The translations under genes and the position numbers were made by a program. The notes under the pieces were generated by a model. The model saw nothing but the letters and a program-made list of their open reading frames with translations. It made no database searches and was not told the origin of the DNA. This document shows, in pieces, positions 16,834-25,890 of a DNA stretch of 64,000 nucleotides (position 1 is the stretch's first letter; each line of letters starts with the position of its first letter). Source of the stretch: Sphingobium sp. Z007 (GTDB lineage Bacteria > Pseudomonadota > Alphaproteobacteria > Sphingomonadales > Sphingomonadaceae); NCBI RefSeq assembly GCF_900013425.1, contig NZ_FBXK01000003.1:62001-126000 (forward strand), in the 5' to 3' direction.

Positions 16834-18126
16834 ATGATTACCGTTCCCGTTTCCCACCTGCCGATCCTATTGCGTCCCGATCCGGCGCGGACGGTGACTC
16901 GCCCGTTCTTACCCTCCGATCCCCCGCGTTACGCCATAGCTGGTCGGTCGCGCGGCGCGCGAATCATTGCGCGCGTGCTCTCCCTCGACGCCGCGGAGCT
17001 CGATCGGCACCTCGCGCGGGTCCGCCTCTCGCTCGATGCGCGTTTTCCGAATGTCGAGGCGACGTTGCTCCGCCGCTTCGACGCGGTTGCAGACCTCGTA
17101 CCCGGCCAGACTGCGCTCAGCCGCGACCAGCGCTTGCTCATCGGTGCTTATTTCAGCGCCGAGTATTCCTATGAATCGGCCGCGTTGTTCAATCCCAGCG
17201 TGGTCGCCCACCCCGACCAGGGTGAGATACCCGCGGGTGCCTTACGCTTTATCGTGTCGCTGCGCGGGATAGGTGAGGGCCACCTCTCGTCGGTGACGTT
17301 CCGCACGGGCATCTGGGCGGCGGATGGATCGGTGATGCTCGATATGCCCAGTGCGGTCTCGGTTCCGCCGGAGTTGATCCGGCCGGACGGTTGGAAGGAC
17401 GGCGATCCGTTCTCGCTCGATTGCTCGGCCAGCCACGACGTGTCGCAGACCGTCCTGTTCCCTGTCCTCGAGAGCCAGAGCGGCGGGATCGAGGACCTGC
17501 GGCTGACCCGCGTGGAGCGCGCCGACGGCACGTACACCTATGCCGGCACCTATACCGCGCTGGGCCCGCGCGGCGTGCGGCAGGAGATGCTCGAAACCGA
17601 CGACTTCCATTGCTTTACGATGCGTCCGGTCACCGGCGACCTCGCTGACGGTAAAGGTATGGCACTGTTCCCGCGGAAGGTCGGAGGGCGCTACATGGCA
17701 ATCGGACGACAGGACAGCGAGAACCTTTGGCTGTTTGCTTCAAACGACGGGTTCGACTGGGTCGGCGGCACCAAGATTCTCGAGCCGGCCGAGTCGTGGG
17801 AATTTATCCAGCTCGGCAATTGCGGCTCGCCCATGGAGATCGATGAAGGGTGGCTGCTACTCACCCACGGGGTGGGGGAGGTCCGCAACTATAGCATCGG
17901 CGCGGCGCTACTCGACCGCAACGACCCTTCGAAGGTTCTTGGGCGCCTCGCCAGACCGCTCATCGAGCCCAGCCTGGACGACCGCGATGGCTATGTTCCC
18001 AACGTCGTCTATAGCTGCGGCGGATTGGTGCGCGGTCGGTCGCTACTCCTGCCCTACGGCGTCGCCGACAACTATACGCGCTTCGCGACCGTTTCGATCG
18101 ACGCGCTGGTCAGCGCAATGGCGTGA
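16834..18126 (+). CDS. Glycoside hydrolase family 130-like protein
   Basis: About 430 residues resembling GH130 beta-mannoside phosphorylases/hydrolases. A helical N-terminal region is followed by a five-bladed-propeller-like part with the phrases SAALFNPSVVAHPDQG, EDLRLTRVERADGTYTYAGTY, MALFPRKVGGRYMAIGRQD and WEFIQLGNCGSPMEID. The enzymes act on beta-1,2 or beta-1,4-mannosides. The start at 16834 was chosen over an upstream ATG at 16771 because the conserved region begins soon after it. It has no metal-related neighbour of obvious relevance and the substrate is unknown. Confidence 0.8.
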   Translation: MITVPVSHLPILLRPDPARTVTRPFLPSDPPRYAIAGRSRGARIIARVLSLDAAELDRHLARVRLSLDARFPNVEATLLRRFDAVADLVPGQTALSRDQRLLIGAYFSAEYSYESAALFNPSVVAHPDQGEIPAGALRFIVSLRGIGEGHLSSVTFRTGIWAADGSVMLDMPSAVSVPPELIRPDGWKDGDPFSLDCSASHDVSQTVLFPVLESQSGGIEDLRLTRVERADGTYTYAGTYTALGPRGVRQEMLETDDFHCFTMRPVTGDLADGKGMALFPRKVGGRYMAIGRQDSENLWLFASNDGFDWVGGTKILEPAESWEFIQLGNCGSPMEIDEGWLLLTHGVGEVRNYSIGAALLDRNDPSKVLGRLARPLIEPSLDDRDGYVPNVVYSCGGLVRGRSLLLPYGVADNYTRFATVSIDALVSAMA

Positions 18127-18467
18127 CGTCTCAATGGCCGACATTATTTCTCTTTTTTGGACGCGGTAGCGTCGAAAGTCCACCAGGCAGGCAGGCGCAG
18201 CCAATGTGGTTGCGATTGTGCACGCGTCTGAAAGGGCGGTTCTTCGTTTTATGAATGCGCGCTCGATCAGTGGTATCGCCAACCAGACGAGAAACCCGAT
18301 TACTCAGCGCATTTCGATGTGCGGGACCCTTGACCCGATCATTATGGTTAACGCGATCGTAACGCATCCGGCGTAACCAAGGGCTACGGGGCCGCTCTTA
18401 AAGTCTTTGCGGATCATTCCAGTGCGACAGATGTCCCGGTCCCACTGATGTCTTGAAGGAAGCCATA
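18127..18467. other. Gene-free stretch
   Basis: No convincing coding frame, RNA gene or repeat is seen between the GH130 gene and fliE. It presumably holds the fliE promoter, but no strong -35/-10 pair stands out. Confidence 0.4.
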
Positions 18468-18836
18468 GTGACGAGCGTCGGGGCTGCAGATGTCATGGCT
18501 ATTCGCAATGCAGTGCTGCAGCGAAATGCTGCCTTGCGGGATGCCGCCGCCCGCCCCCTTGCGAACACTGTCCAAACGACAGATACGGCCCGCGTTGATG
18601 GTGTCGCTGCCGGTTCGCCATCCTTCGCGACGACTTTTCAAAATGCCCTACAGCAGGTCAACACCCTCCAGGAGCAGGAAGATGTCGCAACCGAGGCCTA
18701 TGAACGCGGTGAAACGACCGACATCGCGTCGGTAGTGCTCATGCAGCAGCGCGCATCAATCAGTTTCGAAGCGACCTTGCAGGTCAGAAACAAGCTTCTT
18801 TCTGCCTACAAGGATATAATGAACATGCCGGTCTGA
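18468..18836 (+). CDS. fliE: Orphan flagellar hook-basal body protein FliE
   Basis: A 122-residue protein matching FliE, the adaptor between the MS ring and the rod in the flagellar basal body. The C-terminal region is diagnostic: FATTFQNALQQVNTLQEQED, then DIASVVLMQQRASISFEATLQVRNKLLSAYKDIMNMPV. A GTG start at 18468 with AAGGAAG upstream was preferred over a TTG at 18453. No other flagellar gene lies in the window; fliE normally sits with fliF and flgBC. It may be a stray copy, part of a split cluster, or misplaced by rearrangement. Confidence 0.85.
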   Translation: MTSVGAADVMAIRNAVLQRNAALRDAAARPLANTVQTTDTARVDGVAAGSPSFATTFQNALQQVNTLQEQEDVATEAYERGETTDIASVVLMQQRASISFEATLQVRNKLLSAYKDIMNMPV

Positions 18837-18896
18837 TCGGTCTCCGGTCACCTGATCAGGACCCGAGCGGCAACGTGTCACGAGCGGATGCTCGTG

Positions 18897-19277
18897 TTAA
18901 CGGAACAGGCCGCCCAGAAAGCCGCCTCGCTGATGGCCGCTGCCGTGACCTCCGCCGTGACCTCCGCCATGGCCCCCTCCGTGCCCGCCACTGTAACGAT
19001 CCTCGCCATGACCTCCACCCCACGGGGCTGACTGGGCGTACGTGGGCCCAGGTGCGCCGCCGCCGATAGCCTGCGGCGGTGCATCGGCCTCGAAAGCGGC
19101 GTTCCGTTCGATGATCTTGTCGAGTTCGCCACGATCGAGCCAGACGCCGCGGCACTGTGGACAATAATCGATCTCGATCCCCTGCCGATCGGAAAGCAGG
19201 AGATCAACTCTGCATACCGGGCAGAGCATCCCCTGCGCGCGGGCCGTGGATGCAGACGCTGGGACGATATCGGACAT
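18897..19277 (-). CDS. TFIIB-type zinc-ribbon protein with Gly/His-rich tail (copy 1)
   Basis: About 126 residues. A zf-TFIIB domain has two Cys pairs, CPVC and CPQC, in the context LLLSDRQGIEIDYCPQCRG followed by WLDRGELDKIIER. The C-terminal half is a low-complexity tail of GGGH repeats (positions 18920-19000) ending GGFLGGLFR. The start MSDIVPAS follows a GAGGAA ribosome site. A second copy with the same domain and a shorter tail is at 35567. The role of this widespread domain is unknown; the tail could bind metal. Confidence 0.85.
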   Translation of the reverse strand: MSDIVPASASTARAQGMLCPVCRVDLLLSDRQGIEIDYCPQCRGVWLDRGELDKIIERNAAFEADAPPQAIGGGAPGPTYAQSAPWGGGHGEDRYSGGHGGGHGGGHGGGHGSGHQRGGFLGGLFR

Positions 19278-19419
19278 GCTGAATTCCTCGCTCGTTCGGA
19301 TGCGGCTTGCGACTGACAACAGGACACCGCGACGGCCATTGACCAGAGCATGATGCGCGTCTCGCAATGAACCTAACCCGAATGGCGCAGCCTGGCGGTT
19401 GCATTTTGGTCAAAAACCG

Positions 19420-19745
19420 ATCCGCCTCTAGCAAGAGGACCGGAGCGGTGACCACCGAACGAACCATGCCCGCCACCGTGACCGCCTACGCCGATTCCAA
19501 CCAGATGGAGCCAAAACGAGGTTGCCCGGAATAGGTGCCACAGAATGGATAGTAGGATCGTCCACGACCGGGCCGACGTCCGACACCTTGACCACGCACG
19601 TCGCTTCCGCTTCCGTCGCTGCGACCGCGACCGCTGAAGGCGCCTCGTTCGGGCGGCTCCGTTCGCAGGTTGAAGCGTAACTCTGATCGCGACGACGGCA
19701 CTCGGGGTATGCAGGGCACCCGTTAATGGGCGTAGGCATAGCGAG
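19420..19745 (-). pseudogene. Decayed copy of the Gly/His-rich lipoprotein family
   Basis: Fragments of the lipoprotein encoded intact at 59750 appear here in three different frames, in the correct order: HTPSAVVAI, then EATCVVKVSDVGP, then GRSYYPFCGTYSG, and finally GGHGGGHGSFGGH. At least two frameshifts are needed to join them and no lipoprotein signal is left. Boundaries are approximate. Confidence 0.65.
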
Positions 19746-20060
19746 GTTCGTCCTGCATGGTCGTGCACTCGCCCCGCAAGGCGATCGACGACATCCTCCG
19801 CACTGCCTCACCCAAAGTCCGCAGGATCTTGCATCCTCATTTATATTGTTGCGCCTGTTCTATCGCTTCGCCGAGAAGAGTGCGCCATCTGTCGGCGAGG
19901 CGCTCGTCCTGCGGTCGGCCACCTTTTACTTGGCGTGCCTTCACGACGAACTGGCTTAAGGACAGACAATATCAGGCTTTGTGGTTCACGATGAGTTCAG
20001 TGCTGCGTGGCTACGGAGATCGGCAAGAGTGGCTGGTTCGAAGCGCTAAGGAGAGAAAAG
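19746..20060. other. Gene-free stretch
   Basis: No supported gene. The end of this stretch holds the ribosome site (AAGGAGAG) for the next gene. Confidence 0.4.
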
Positions 20061-20366
20061 ATGCAGCGAAAGATCCTTCTCGTCCTCGCTAGTGCCGCCC
20101 TCGCGATATTGACGGCGTCTCCCGCCTTGGCGCGGGACCGGCATGGCGGCGGCCACCATCGGGGCGGGCATGGCGGGGTTGGCATCAACGTTGGTCGCGG
20201 AGCTGGATATTACGGTGGCTACCGCTATGCCCCCCGGTCCGCCTACTACGATGACCCTTATTTATATGATCGGCGCATCAGCTACCGGCAACGGGGCTAT
20301 TACGACGACAATCGAGGCTATCGCCGTGACCATCATGACAGACGGCGGGAAGAGCGGCATCATTGA
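20061..20366 (+). CDS. Exported Gly/Tyr/Arg/His-rich small protein (copy 1)
   Basis: A 101-residue protein. A signal peptide (MQRKILLVLASAALAI to ALA) precedes a mature part rich in His, Gly, Tyr and Arg: DRHGGGHHRGGHGGVGINVG, then many YY/YD pairs, ending HHDRRREERHH. The ribosome site is AAGGAGAGAAAAG. A paralogue lies at 45235 on the opposite strand. The composition suggests a periplasmic or surface protein that could bind metal ions or nucleic acid; no function is known. Confidence 0.75.
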   Translation: MQRKILLVLASAALAILTASPALARDRHGGGHHRGGHGGVGINVGRGAGYYGGYRYAPRSAYYDDPYLYDRRISYRQRGYYDDNRGYRRDHHDRRREERHH

Positions 20367-20412
20367 CACAAATTGCAGCCATGGGTCGATCGGCCAGCGG
20401 ATTAAGGACAAT

Positions 20413-20739
20413 ATGACCATGAAAATAGCGCAGATGTTGTCGATGTCAGCTTTCGCTGCGGCGCTTGCATCTCCGAGCGTCGCGCAGACGCAATCTCACG
20501 GAGCAGGTGTCAATTGGAGCGGAGGACATGGCGGCGTTAGCTGGGATGGCGGGCACGGCTATGGCGGCTATCCTGTGAGCAATTCGCCACCCACATATCG
20601 CTCGCCTGCAGCCCAACAGCCGGCGAACATGCCGCAGCGCCGCGGTCAAGTCGTCAGACCCGACTACGCAGGCCCGACCCCGGCGCTACCGCGCGCCAGT
20701 GGTGATAGCAGCGCCCGCCCCGGACGCGGCGGGCGATAA
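20413..20739 (+). CDS. Exported Gly/Pro-rich small protein (intact copy)
   Basis: A 108-residue protein with a signal peptide (MTMKIAQMLSMSAFAAALAS to VAQ) and a mature part starting QSHGAGVNWSGGHGGVSWDG, then a Tyr/Gly stretch and a Pro/Gln/Arg-rich tail (VVRPDYAGPTPALPR). A heavily frameshifted relative lies at 44808-45119. It follows the Gly/Tyr-rich gene by 46 bp, and the relatives of both genes are also adjacent in the second locus, so the two form a cassette. Confidence 0.7.
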   Translation: MTMKIAQMLSMSAFAAALASPSVAQTQSHGAGVNWSGGHGGVSWDGGHGYGGYPVSNSPPTYRSPAAQQPANMPQRRGQVVRPDYAGPTPALPRASGDSSARPGRGGR

Positions 20740-21020
20740 GTCGATTATCTGTTCTTTCCGTTTCATATAACGCCGGGGCCCAGCGAGGAGCCTGCCAATT
20801 GCGAAAATGGTCACCAGGGTCCAAGATTGGCCGTCGTTGCTTAATCAAGAAAGGGGTCGCATCGGCAATTACCCGCCGATGCCGCGTCACCGCTATCGCG
20901 TAGCCCACTGTCAATAAGAGACTTAACTGAACGGTTGCTGCGGACACTATTCCGGAAGTATTCATCCCAACGGGCTCAATACATATCCATGACGATCCGT
21001 CATACAGTGAAGGAAAGATC

Positions 21021-21329
21021 ATGAGGAAGTATTTGATCGCAGCTGCGGCGTTCCTGGCCTTTGCCGCCCCAGCGGCGATGGCCCAGTCTCGGGATGGATA
21101 TCGCGGCGGCCAGGACCATGGTGCGCAGCGTGGCTACGGCAACTCAGGCGGTTACGGTTACAACGGAGCATATGATTACGATGGCAACTATCGCCAGACA
21201 TATCGCAACGAGCGCCGACAGGCCTACAGGCACAACAATCAAGAATATCGCAACGATCGGGGATATCGCAACGAATGGCGTCACGAACGACAGGAGCGCC
21301 GTGAGCACCGCCGCGATGATCGCTACTAG
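21021..21329 (+). CDS. Exported Arg/Tyr/Asn-rich small protein
   Basis: A 102-residue protein with a signal peptide (MRKYLIAAAAFLAFAAPAAM to AQS), then repeats of Gly/Tyr/Asn followed by a very basic tail (WRHERQERREHRRDDRY). GAAGGAAAG before the ATG serves as ribosome site. No function is recognised. It belongs to the same type of small exported low-complexity proteins as its two upstream neighbours. Confidence 0.7.
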   Translation: MRKYLIAAAAFLAFAAPAAMAQSRDGYRGGQDHGAQRGYGNSGGYGYNGAYDYDGNYRQTYRNERRQAYRHNNQEYRNDRGYRNEWRHERQERREHRRDDRY

Positions 21330-21642
21330 GCTTGTTGTCTGGAAGTGTCGGGCCGGGTGCCTCGTTTCGGGTGTCTAGTTTCTCACGAACGAATAGGCAT
21401 TTTTACCGCGCAACCAGAAGCGGTGCACCTCGGCGATGCGGGGGCCGTGTGGCCAGCTCGCCGAAACGGCAGAGCTGGCTATTTCGCCGCCGCAAGCGCT
21501 GAACAGTCTGGTCATGCAACTCACAGCGGCAAAATGCGACGGCGCTGCGTCATTAGAGTGTGGGTGGTTTTTTGCCGCCAGTAGCGGCACATGGTTCCAG
21601 CCCGCCGTCGCGGACATACGTTAAGCGCCAGATGGAGCCGAT
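21330..21642. other. Gene-free stretch
   Basis: Short frames occur on both strands but none has a good start, ribosome site or recognisable motif. No terminator hairpin with T run was seen. Confidence 0.35.
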
Positions 21643-22242
21643 GTGGGGGAGTGGATTCAACAACTGATTGACCAACTCGGCTATGTCGGCATTGCCATCC
21701 TGATGTTTGCCGAGACGGTTTTTCCGCCCCTCCCATCCGAGGTGATCATGCCGCTTGCCGGGCTCCGCGCAGCGCGCGGATCGCTGTCGCTGGCGGGCGC
21801 AGTCGCTGCGGGTTCCGCGGGCGCGATGGCGGGGAACCTTTGCTGGTATTTCGCCGCGCGATCGCTCGGCGTTCACGGGTTTCGTCGGCTGCTCGAGCGC
21901 CATGGGCGATGGCTGGCACTCGATTGGTCGGAGGTCGAGCGTTCGAGGGACTGGTTAGACAGACACGGCGCCGCTTTTGTGTGTCTCGGGCGACTCATTC
22001 CGACGGTTAGATCAGTCGTGTCGGTTCCGGCAGGAATGCTTAAGATGCCGCTGCCTCGTTTTGCAGCCTGGTCTGCAGCTGGAACAGTCGCCTGGACGGC
22101 CGCGCTGACGGTTGCCGGATATGCGCTGGGACAACAATATACGCAGGTGGAGCGTTATGTCGGGCCGGTCTCCACCGCTATCATCGTGCTGCTAGTAATC
22201 GGCTACGGCTGGCGGGTCGTTCGCTGGCACCGCAAGCCATGA
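21643..22242 (+). CDS. DedA-family membrane protein
   Basis: A 199-residue protein of the DedA/VTT (SNARE-associated) family. It carries the signatures ETVFPPLPSEVIMPLAG near the N-terminus and GRLIPTVRSVVSVPAGM in the middle, with hydrophobic helices around them. DedA proteins are linked to lipid-carrier flipping (undecaprenyl phosphate or phosphatidylethanolamine) and envelope homeostasis. A GTG start preceded by GGAG is used. It is followed closely by the phospholipase-D-like gene; in other bacteria PLD and VTT domains are often fused, so cooperation on membrane lipids is likely. Confidence 0.88.
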   Translation: MGEWIQQLIDQLGYVGIAILMFAETVFPPLPSEVIMPLAGLRAARGSLSLAGAVAAGSAGAMAGNLCWYFAARSLGVHGFRRLLERHGRWLALDWSEVERSRDWLDRHGAAFVCLGRLIPTVRSVVSVPAGMLKMPLPRFAAWSAAGTVAWTAALTVAGYALGQQYTQVERYVGPVSTAIIVLLVIGYGWRVVRWHRKP

Positions 22243-22303
22243 CGCGCGCGCTTAACAGAGTGGTGCTTGCGCTTACGCGAGCCAATGAGCATGGCGGCGT
22301 AAA

Positions 22304-23794
22304 ATGAAAGTTCACGATGAAGTTCCTGCGGCCGCGGATTTATATTGGCGGGTGGAACGGGCGACACGCGCCACCGTAATCGTCGATGCGGACGGTTATT
22401 TCACAGCCCTACGTTCGGCGATGCTGAAAGCCGAAAGGCGCATCTTGCTTGTCGGCTGGGATTTTGACGCGCGCATCAATTTCGCACACGGCGGACAAGA
22501 TGGCGGTCCGCCGACCGTGGGGGCGTTCATAAGCTGGCTGGTGAAGCAGAAGCCTGGCCTTCACGTTCATATCTTGCGCTGGGATACTGGCGCTCTCAAG
22601 ACACTCTTTCACGGTCGCACTCTGCTCACAATCCTTCGCTGGATCCGCGACCCGCAAATCCACCTCAAGCTTGATGGACATCATCCCTTCGCCGGGTCGC
22701 ATCATCAAAAAGTGGTGGTGATCGACGACGCTGTGGCGTTTTGCGGCGGCATCGACATGACGGAAGACCGCTGGGATACGCGCGAACACGTCGACGACGA
22801 GCCTCGGCGCGTCGAACCGAGCGGCCGGCCCTACGGTCCCTGGCATGATGCGACGACGGCGCTTGAAGGGCCCGTGGCGATCGCGCTGGGGGACATGTGC
22901 CGGGCGCGGTGGCACGCTGCCGGTGGCCGTGCGCTTGAACCTGTGGGCGGCGGCGGCGGCGATTGCTGGCCGGACGGTCTGTCTGCCGATTTCACGAACG
23001 TGCCTGTGGGTATATCGCGGACGTTGCCGAGAATGCCCGATCGCGAACCAATCTATGAGATCGAGGCGCTCTATGTTGCATTGATCAAGCGAGCGCGGCG
23101 GTGGATCTATGCGGAAAGTCAGTATTTCGCCTCGCGTTTCATCGCGGAAGCGATCGCGCAGCGGTTGCACGAGCCCGATGGCCCGGAAATCGTCATGATC
23201 AATCCTGCCACCGCTAACGGGTGGCTGGAGCCGATCGCCATGGACTCAGCCCGCGCTCGTCTGATTGCGGCACTACGTGAGTGTGACACCTATGGCCGGT
23301 TCCGGATGTATCATCCCGTCACCGGCGGGGGTGAGCCAATCTACGTTCATGCGAAAGTTACAGTGATCGACGATGAAATTTTGCGCGTGGGATCATCGAA
23401 TTTCAACAACCGTTCGCTCCGTCTCGACTCTGAATGCGATGTGACGATCGACGCTACGAATAGCGACCATCCGGAGGCCGAGCGCATGGTGATCGCGGGC
23501 ATCCGGAATTCCCTCCTTGCAGAACATCTTCACAGCGATTGCGCGATCGTGCAGGCGAAACTTGCCGAAACCGGGTCGCTCATCGCCACTATTTCTGCGT
23601 TACAGACGTCGGCAAGGTCGCTGCGCGAGTACGAGCTGCCCGCCCTCGCTCCCGTAGAGCGGTGGCTAGCTGATACCAAGCTGCTCGATCCCGAAGGACC
23701 CGACGAGATGTTCGAAACCTTTTCCCGGCGAGAGAGCTTGCTGTCTCGCTTGAGGCACCACCACCCAGTCAGAGGGAGGGGTGGCCGACGATAG
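22304..23794 (+). CDS. Phospholipase D-like protein
   Basis: A 496-residue protein with two HKD motifs: HHQKVVVIDD at about residue 131 and HAKVTVIDDEILRVGSSNFNNRS at about residue 348. The pair forms the active site for phosphodiester exchange, as in PLD and cardiolipin synthases. There is no signal peptide. Domain arrangement (first HKD after LDGHHPFAG, tryptophan-rich GWDFDARI near the N-terminus) fits the bacterial PLD family that often carries a C-terminal VTT domain; here that domain is the separate upstream dedA gene. Exact substrate unknown. Confidence 0.9.
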   Translation: MKVHDEVPAAADLYWRVERATRATVIVDADGYFTALRSAMLKAERRILLVGWDFDARINFAHGGQDGGPPTVGAFISWLVKQKPGLHVHILRWDTGALKTLFHGRTLLTILRWIRDPQIHLKLDGHHPFAGSHHQKVVVIDDAVAFCGGIDMTEDRWDTREHVDDEPRRVEPSGRPYGPWHDATTALEGPVAIALGDMCRARWHAAGGRALEPVGGGGGDCWPDGLSADFTNVPVGISRTLPRMPDREPIYEIEALYVALIKRARRWIYAESQYFASRFIAEAIAQRLHEPDGPEIVMINPATANGWLEPIAMDSARARLIAALRECDTYGRFRMYHPVTGGGEPIYVHAKVTVIDDEILRVGSSNFNNRSLRLDSECDVTIDATNSDHPEAERMVIAGIRNSLLAEHLHSDCAIVQAKLAETGSLIATISALQTSARSLREYELPALAPVERWLADTKLLDPEGPDEMFETFSRRESLLSRLRHHHPVRGRGGRR

Positions 23795-23991
23795 CCGGAG
23801 CTGGCCGCGTGGGGTATTGCTCTAGATCTCTCGCCGACGCTTTCATGTTTAATGCTCCTCGACAGGCCGGTGTCGCTCCCCTCCTCTTTAAGAGCCCGCT
23901 GGGAACAGAAGCAGGATCTTGGGGGGCGACGTAGTAGCCGGCTGACCGAATTTAAAGTTGCATGGTCTGGCGTCGCTTCCAGCGTTGACAA

Positions 23992-25257
23992 TCATCGCAC
24001 GACGAGCATGGCAATTGCGGCTGCTGCCATCACGCATGTCGCAAGCCACCCCAAGAACAGCAACTGCGGGCGGGCGGTAAACTTACCCATGGCGGAGTGC
24101 TTTGATACGACGATCATCATAGCGATCATTATCGGTACTGCCGTAATTCCATTGATAACGGCACTCCAAAAGAGTGCCTTCAAGGGATCCAGCTCTGACC
24201 AGTCGATGCCAATTCCGAGTAGCGTGGCTAGCCCTATGACGACGTAAAATCCGACCGCTTCCCAAGGTTTATGTTCGAGGCCGCACTTCCATCCGCGGCT
24301 TTCACCTATGGCATATGCTGCCGAACCCGCCAGGACCGGCACCGCGAGCAAGCCGGTGCCGATGATGCCAAGGGCGAACAGCAGGAAGGCAAATCTGCCA
24401 GCAACAGGCTCAAGCGCTTTCGCTGCGTCGGCTGCGGTTCCGATCGATGTTTGACCCGACGCGTGAAGGGTCGCCGCGGTCGCAATCATGATCGCCAAGG
24501 CCACCAAATTGGAAATTGCCATGCCAGAGAAAGTGTCGAGCCGCATGCGGCGAAACTCCCGCCTGGCCTGCCAGGGGGCTTCGACGAGCGGCTCAGCATC
24601 ATCATCTTGGGTGACCTCTTCCACTTCCTGCGCGCTTTGCCAGAAAAAGAGATATGGACTGATCGTCGTGCCGAAGATCGCGACAATCGTGACGACGGCT
24701 TCCTTGCTGCTAACGGAGGGCATGATCAAGCCAAGGCCTATGAGAGACCAGTCAAGCTTAACCATGAACAATACTGCTACATAGGCCAAGAGGACCAGTG
24801 TGAGCCACTTCAACAGACTGGAATATCGACGGTAGGGGACAAAGAGTTGCAGAGTGAGGGACACGAGGGCGAACAGGATCGTGAAAATATGCGAGCCCCA
24901 ACCCACAACCATTTCGGCTGCGGCACCCATTGCTGCGATGTCGGCACCGATATTGATTGTGTTGGCGATAAACAGGAGTGAGACCAAACCCGTCACCAAC
25001 CACCTTGGTAATATGTCACCCATATTTTTGGCGAGTCCGCAGCCGGTCACCCGGCCGATATGTGCGCTAACAAGCTGAACGGAACACATGAGCGGATAGG
25101 CTAGTACCATGGTCCAAAGCAGCCCAAAGCCAAACTGCGCACCGGCTTGGGAGTAAGTCGCGATTCCGCTAGGGTCGTCGTCCGCTGCGCCTGTGACGAG
25201 GCCAGGGCCGAGTTGCTTGAAGAGTGCGATCGACCGCAAGCGGGCGCCAAGTTTCAT
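23992..25257 (-). CDS. Nramp-type divalent metal transporter (DPSG variant)
   Basis: A 421-residue protein with about eleven hydrophobic helices. Helix 1 bears DDDPSGIATYSQ (residues 26-37) where classical MntH has a DPGN motif; the DPSG form is found in Nramp-related branches, so manganese specificity should not be assumed. The central region has TISPYLFFWQSAQEVEEV, which corresponds to the second transport helix. The N-terminus of a second, broken copy lies at 50938. It reads towards the PLD gene and is flanked upstream by a decayed HAD gene. Confidence 0.85.
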   Translation of the reverse strand: MKLGARLRSIALFKQLGPGLVTGAADDDPSGIATYSQAGAQFGFGLLWTMVLAYPLMCSVQLVSAHIGRVTGCGLAKNMGDILPRWLVTGLVSLLFIANTINIGADIAAMGAAAEMVVGWGSHIFTILFALVSLTLQLFVPYRRYSSLLKWLTLVLLAYVAVLFMVKLDWSLIGLGLIMPSVSSKEAVVTIVAIFGTTISPYLFFWQSAQEVEEVTQDDDAEPLVEAPWQARREFRRMRLDTFSGMAISNLVALAIMIATAATLHASGQTSIGTAADAAKALEPVAGRFAFLLFALGIIGTGLLAVPVLAGSAAYAIGESRGWKCGLEHKPWEAVGFYVVIGLATLLGIGIDWSELDPLKALFWSAVINGITAVPIMIAMMIVVSKHSAMGKFTARPQLLFLGWLATCVMAAAAIAMLVVR

Positions 25258-25329
25258 AAAAATCCTGTCTTTTGGAAATCGCTAAAGGCTACTACAAGAA
25301 GCTGTTCGAACATAGGCTCGGAGACGAAA

Positions 25330-25890
25330 AGCTTCGCGTCGTTGCGCAAGTTGCGGTCATCTCTGGGGGATGATTGGCCGCAGTTTGAAAAGCAGGTCGC
25401 GCAACGGCTTCCGGCGAGAGCTGACGCCTCGAAACTCTGGCTCATGCCTACTACGGGAACAAAATTATACCGATACGATGGTGGGTGGCGGCGCATCGAT
25501 GCCGAAGTCTTTGATGGTAAGCAGCGGCGCGCCATTCTTGAGGCGCTCGATGCAGCTCTTGCAGCAACCGGTTCTACCCAGACGGTGACATGGGGCGAGC
25601 GGACAGAAGATCGCGGCAGCCAGATCAAGTTTTCCGCGCTTGGACAGGGGCGCCGCGGGATGCGAAAGAAAAATGGGAACCCGATTTTGCCAAACGCAAG
25701 ATCATACGATCCGATCTTGCGGGGCGCTTACCCGGTCTATCCATCAACATGGGGCGCTACGTCCATCGACGTCACCCAAAGAGGCGTCGAAAAAGCCTAT
25801 GGTCTTAAATAATTGAGCGCGTCCAGCGGCATAGCCCTTGATGCGATGTTCTTCATCGAGGAGCGATATTCCCTGGGAGGAATGACTATC
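25330..25890 (+). pseudogene. Decayed HAD-IIB hydrolase (copy 2)
   Basis: Clear homology to the intact HAD-IIB gene at 42517, but broken. VAVISGG is followed by a frame change, then [34 protein letters not shown] and WGERTEDRGSQIKFSALGQ in one frame. GATSIDVTQRGVEKAYGLK then meets a stop, and the match resumes after it as LSASSGIALDAMFF. The N-terminal DLDGTLAES nucleophile motif and the C-terminal [11 protein letters not shown] motif are missing or destroyed, so no active enzyme is expected. Confidence 0.85.

Noticed and set aside
18910..19010. Short tandem repeats suggestive of a CRISPR or satellite
   Set aside because: They are GGGH codon repeats in the tail of the zinc-ribbon protein; there are no spacers.
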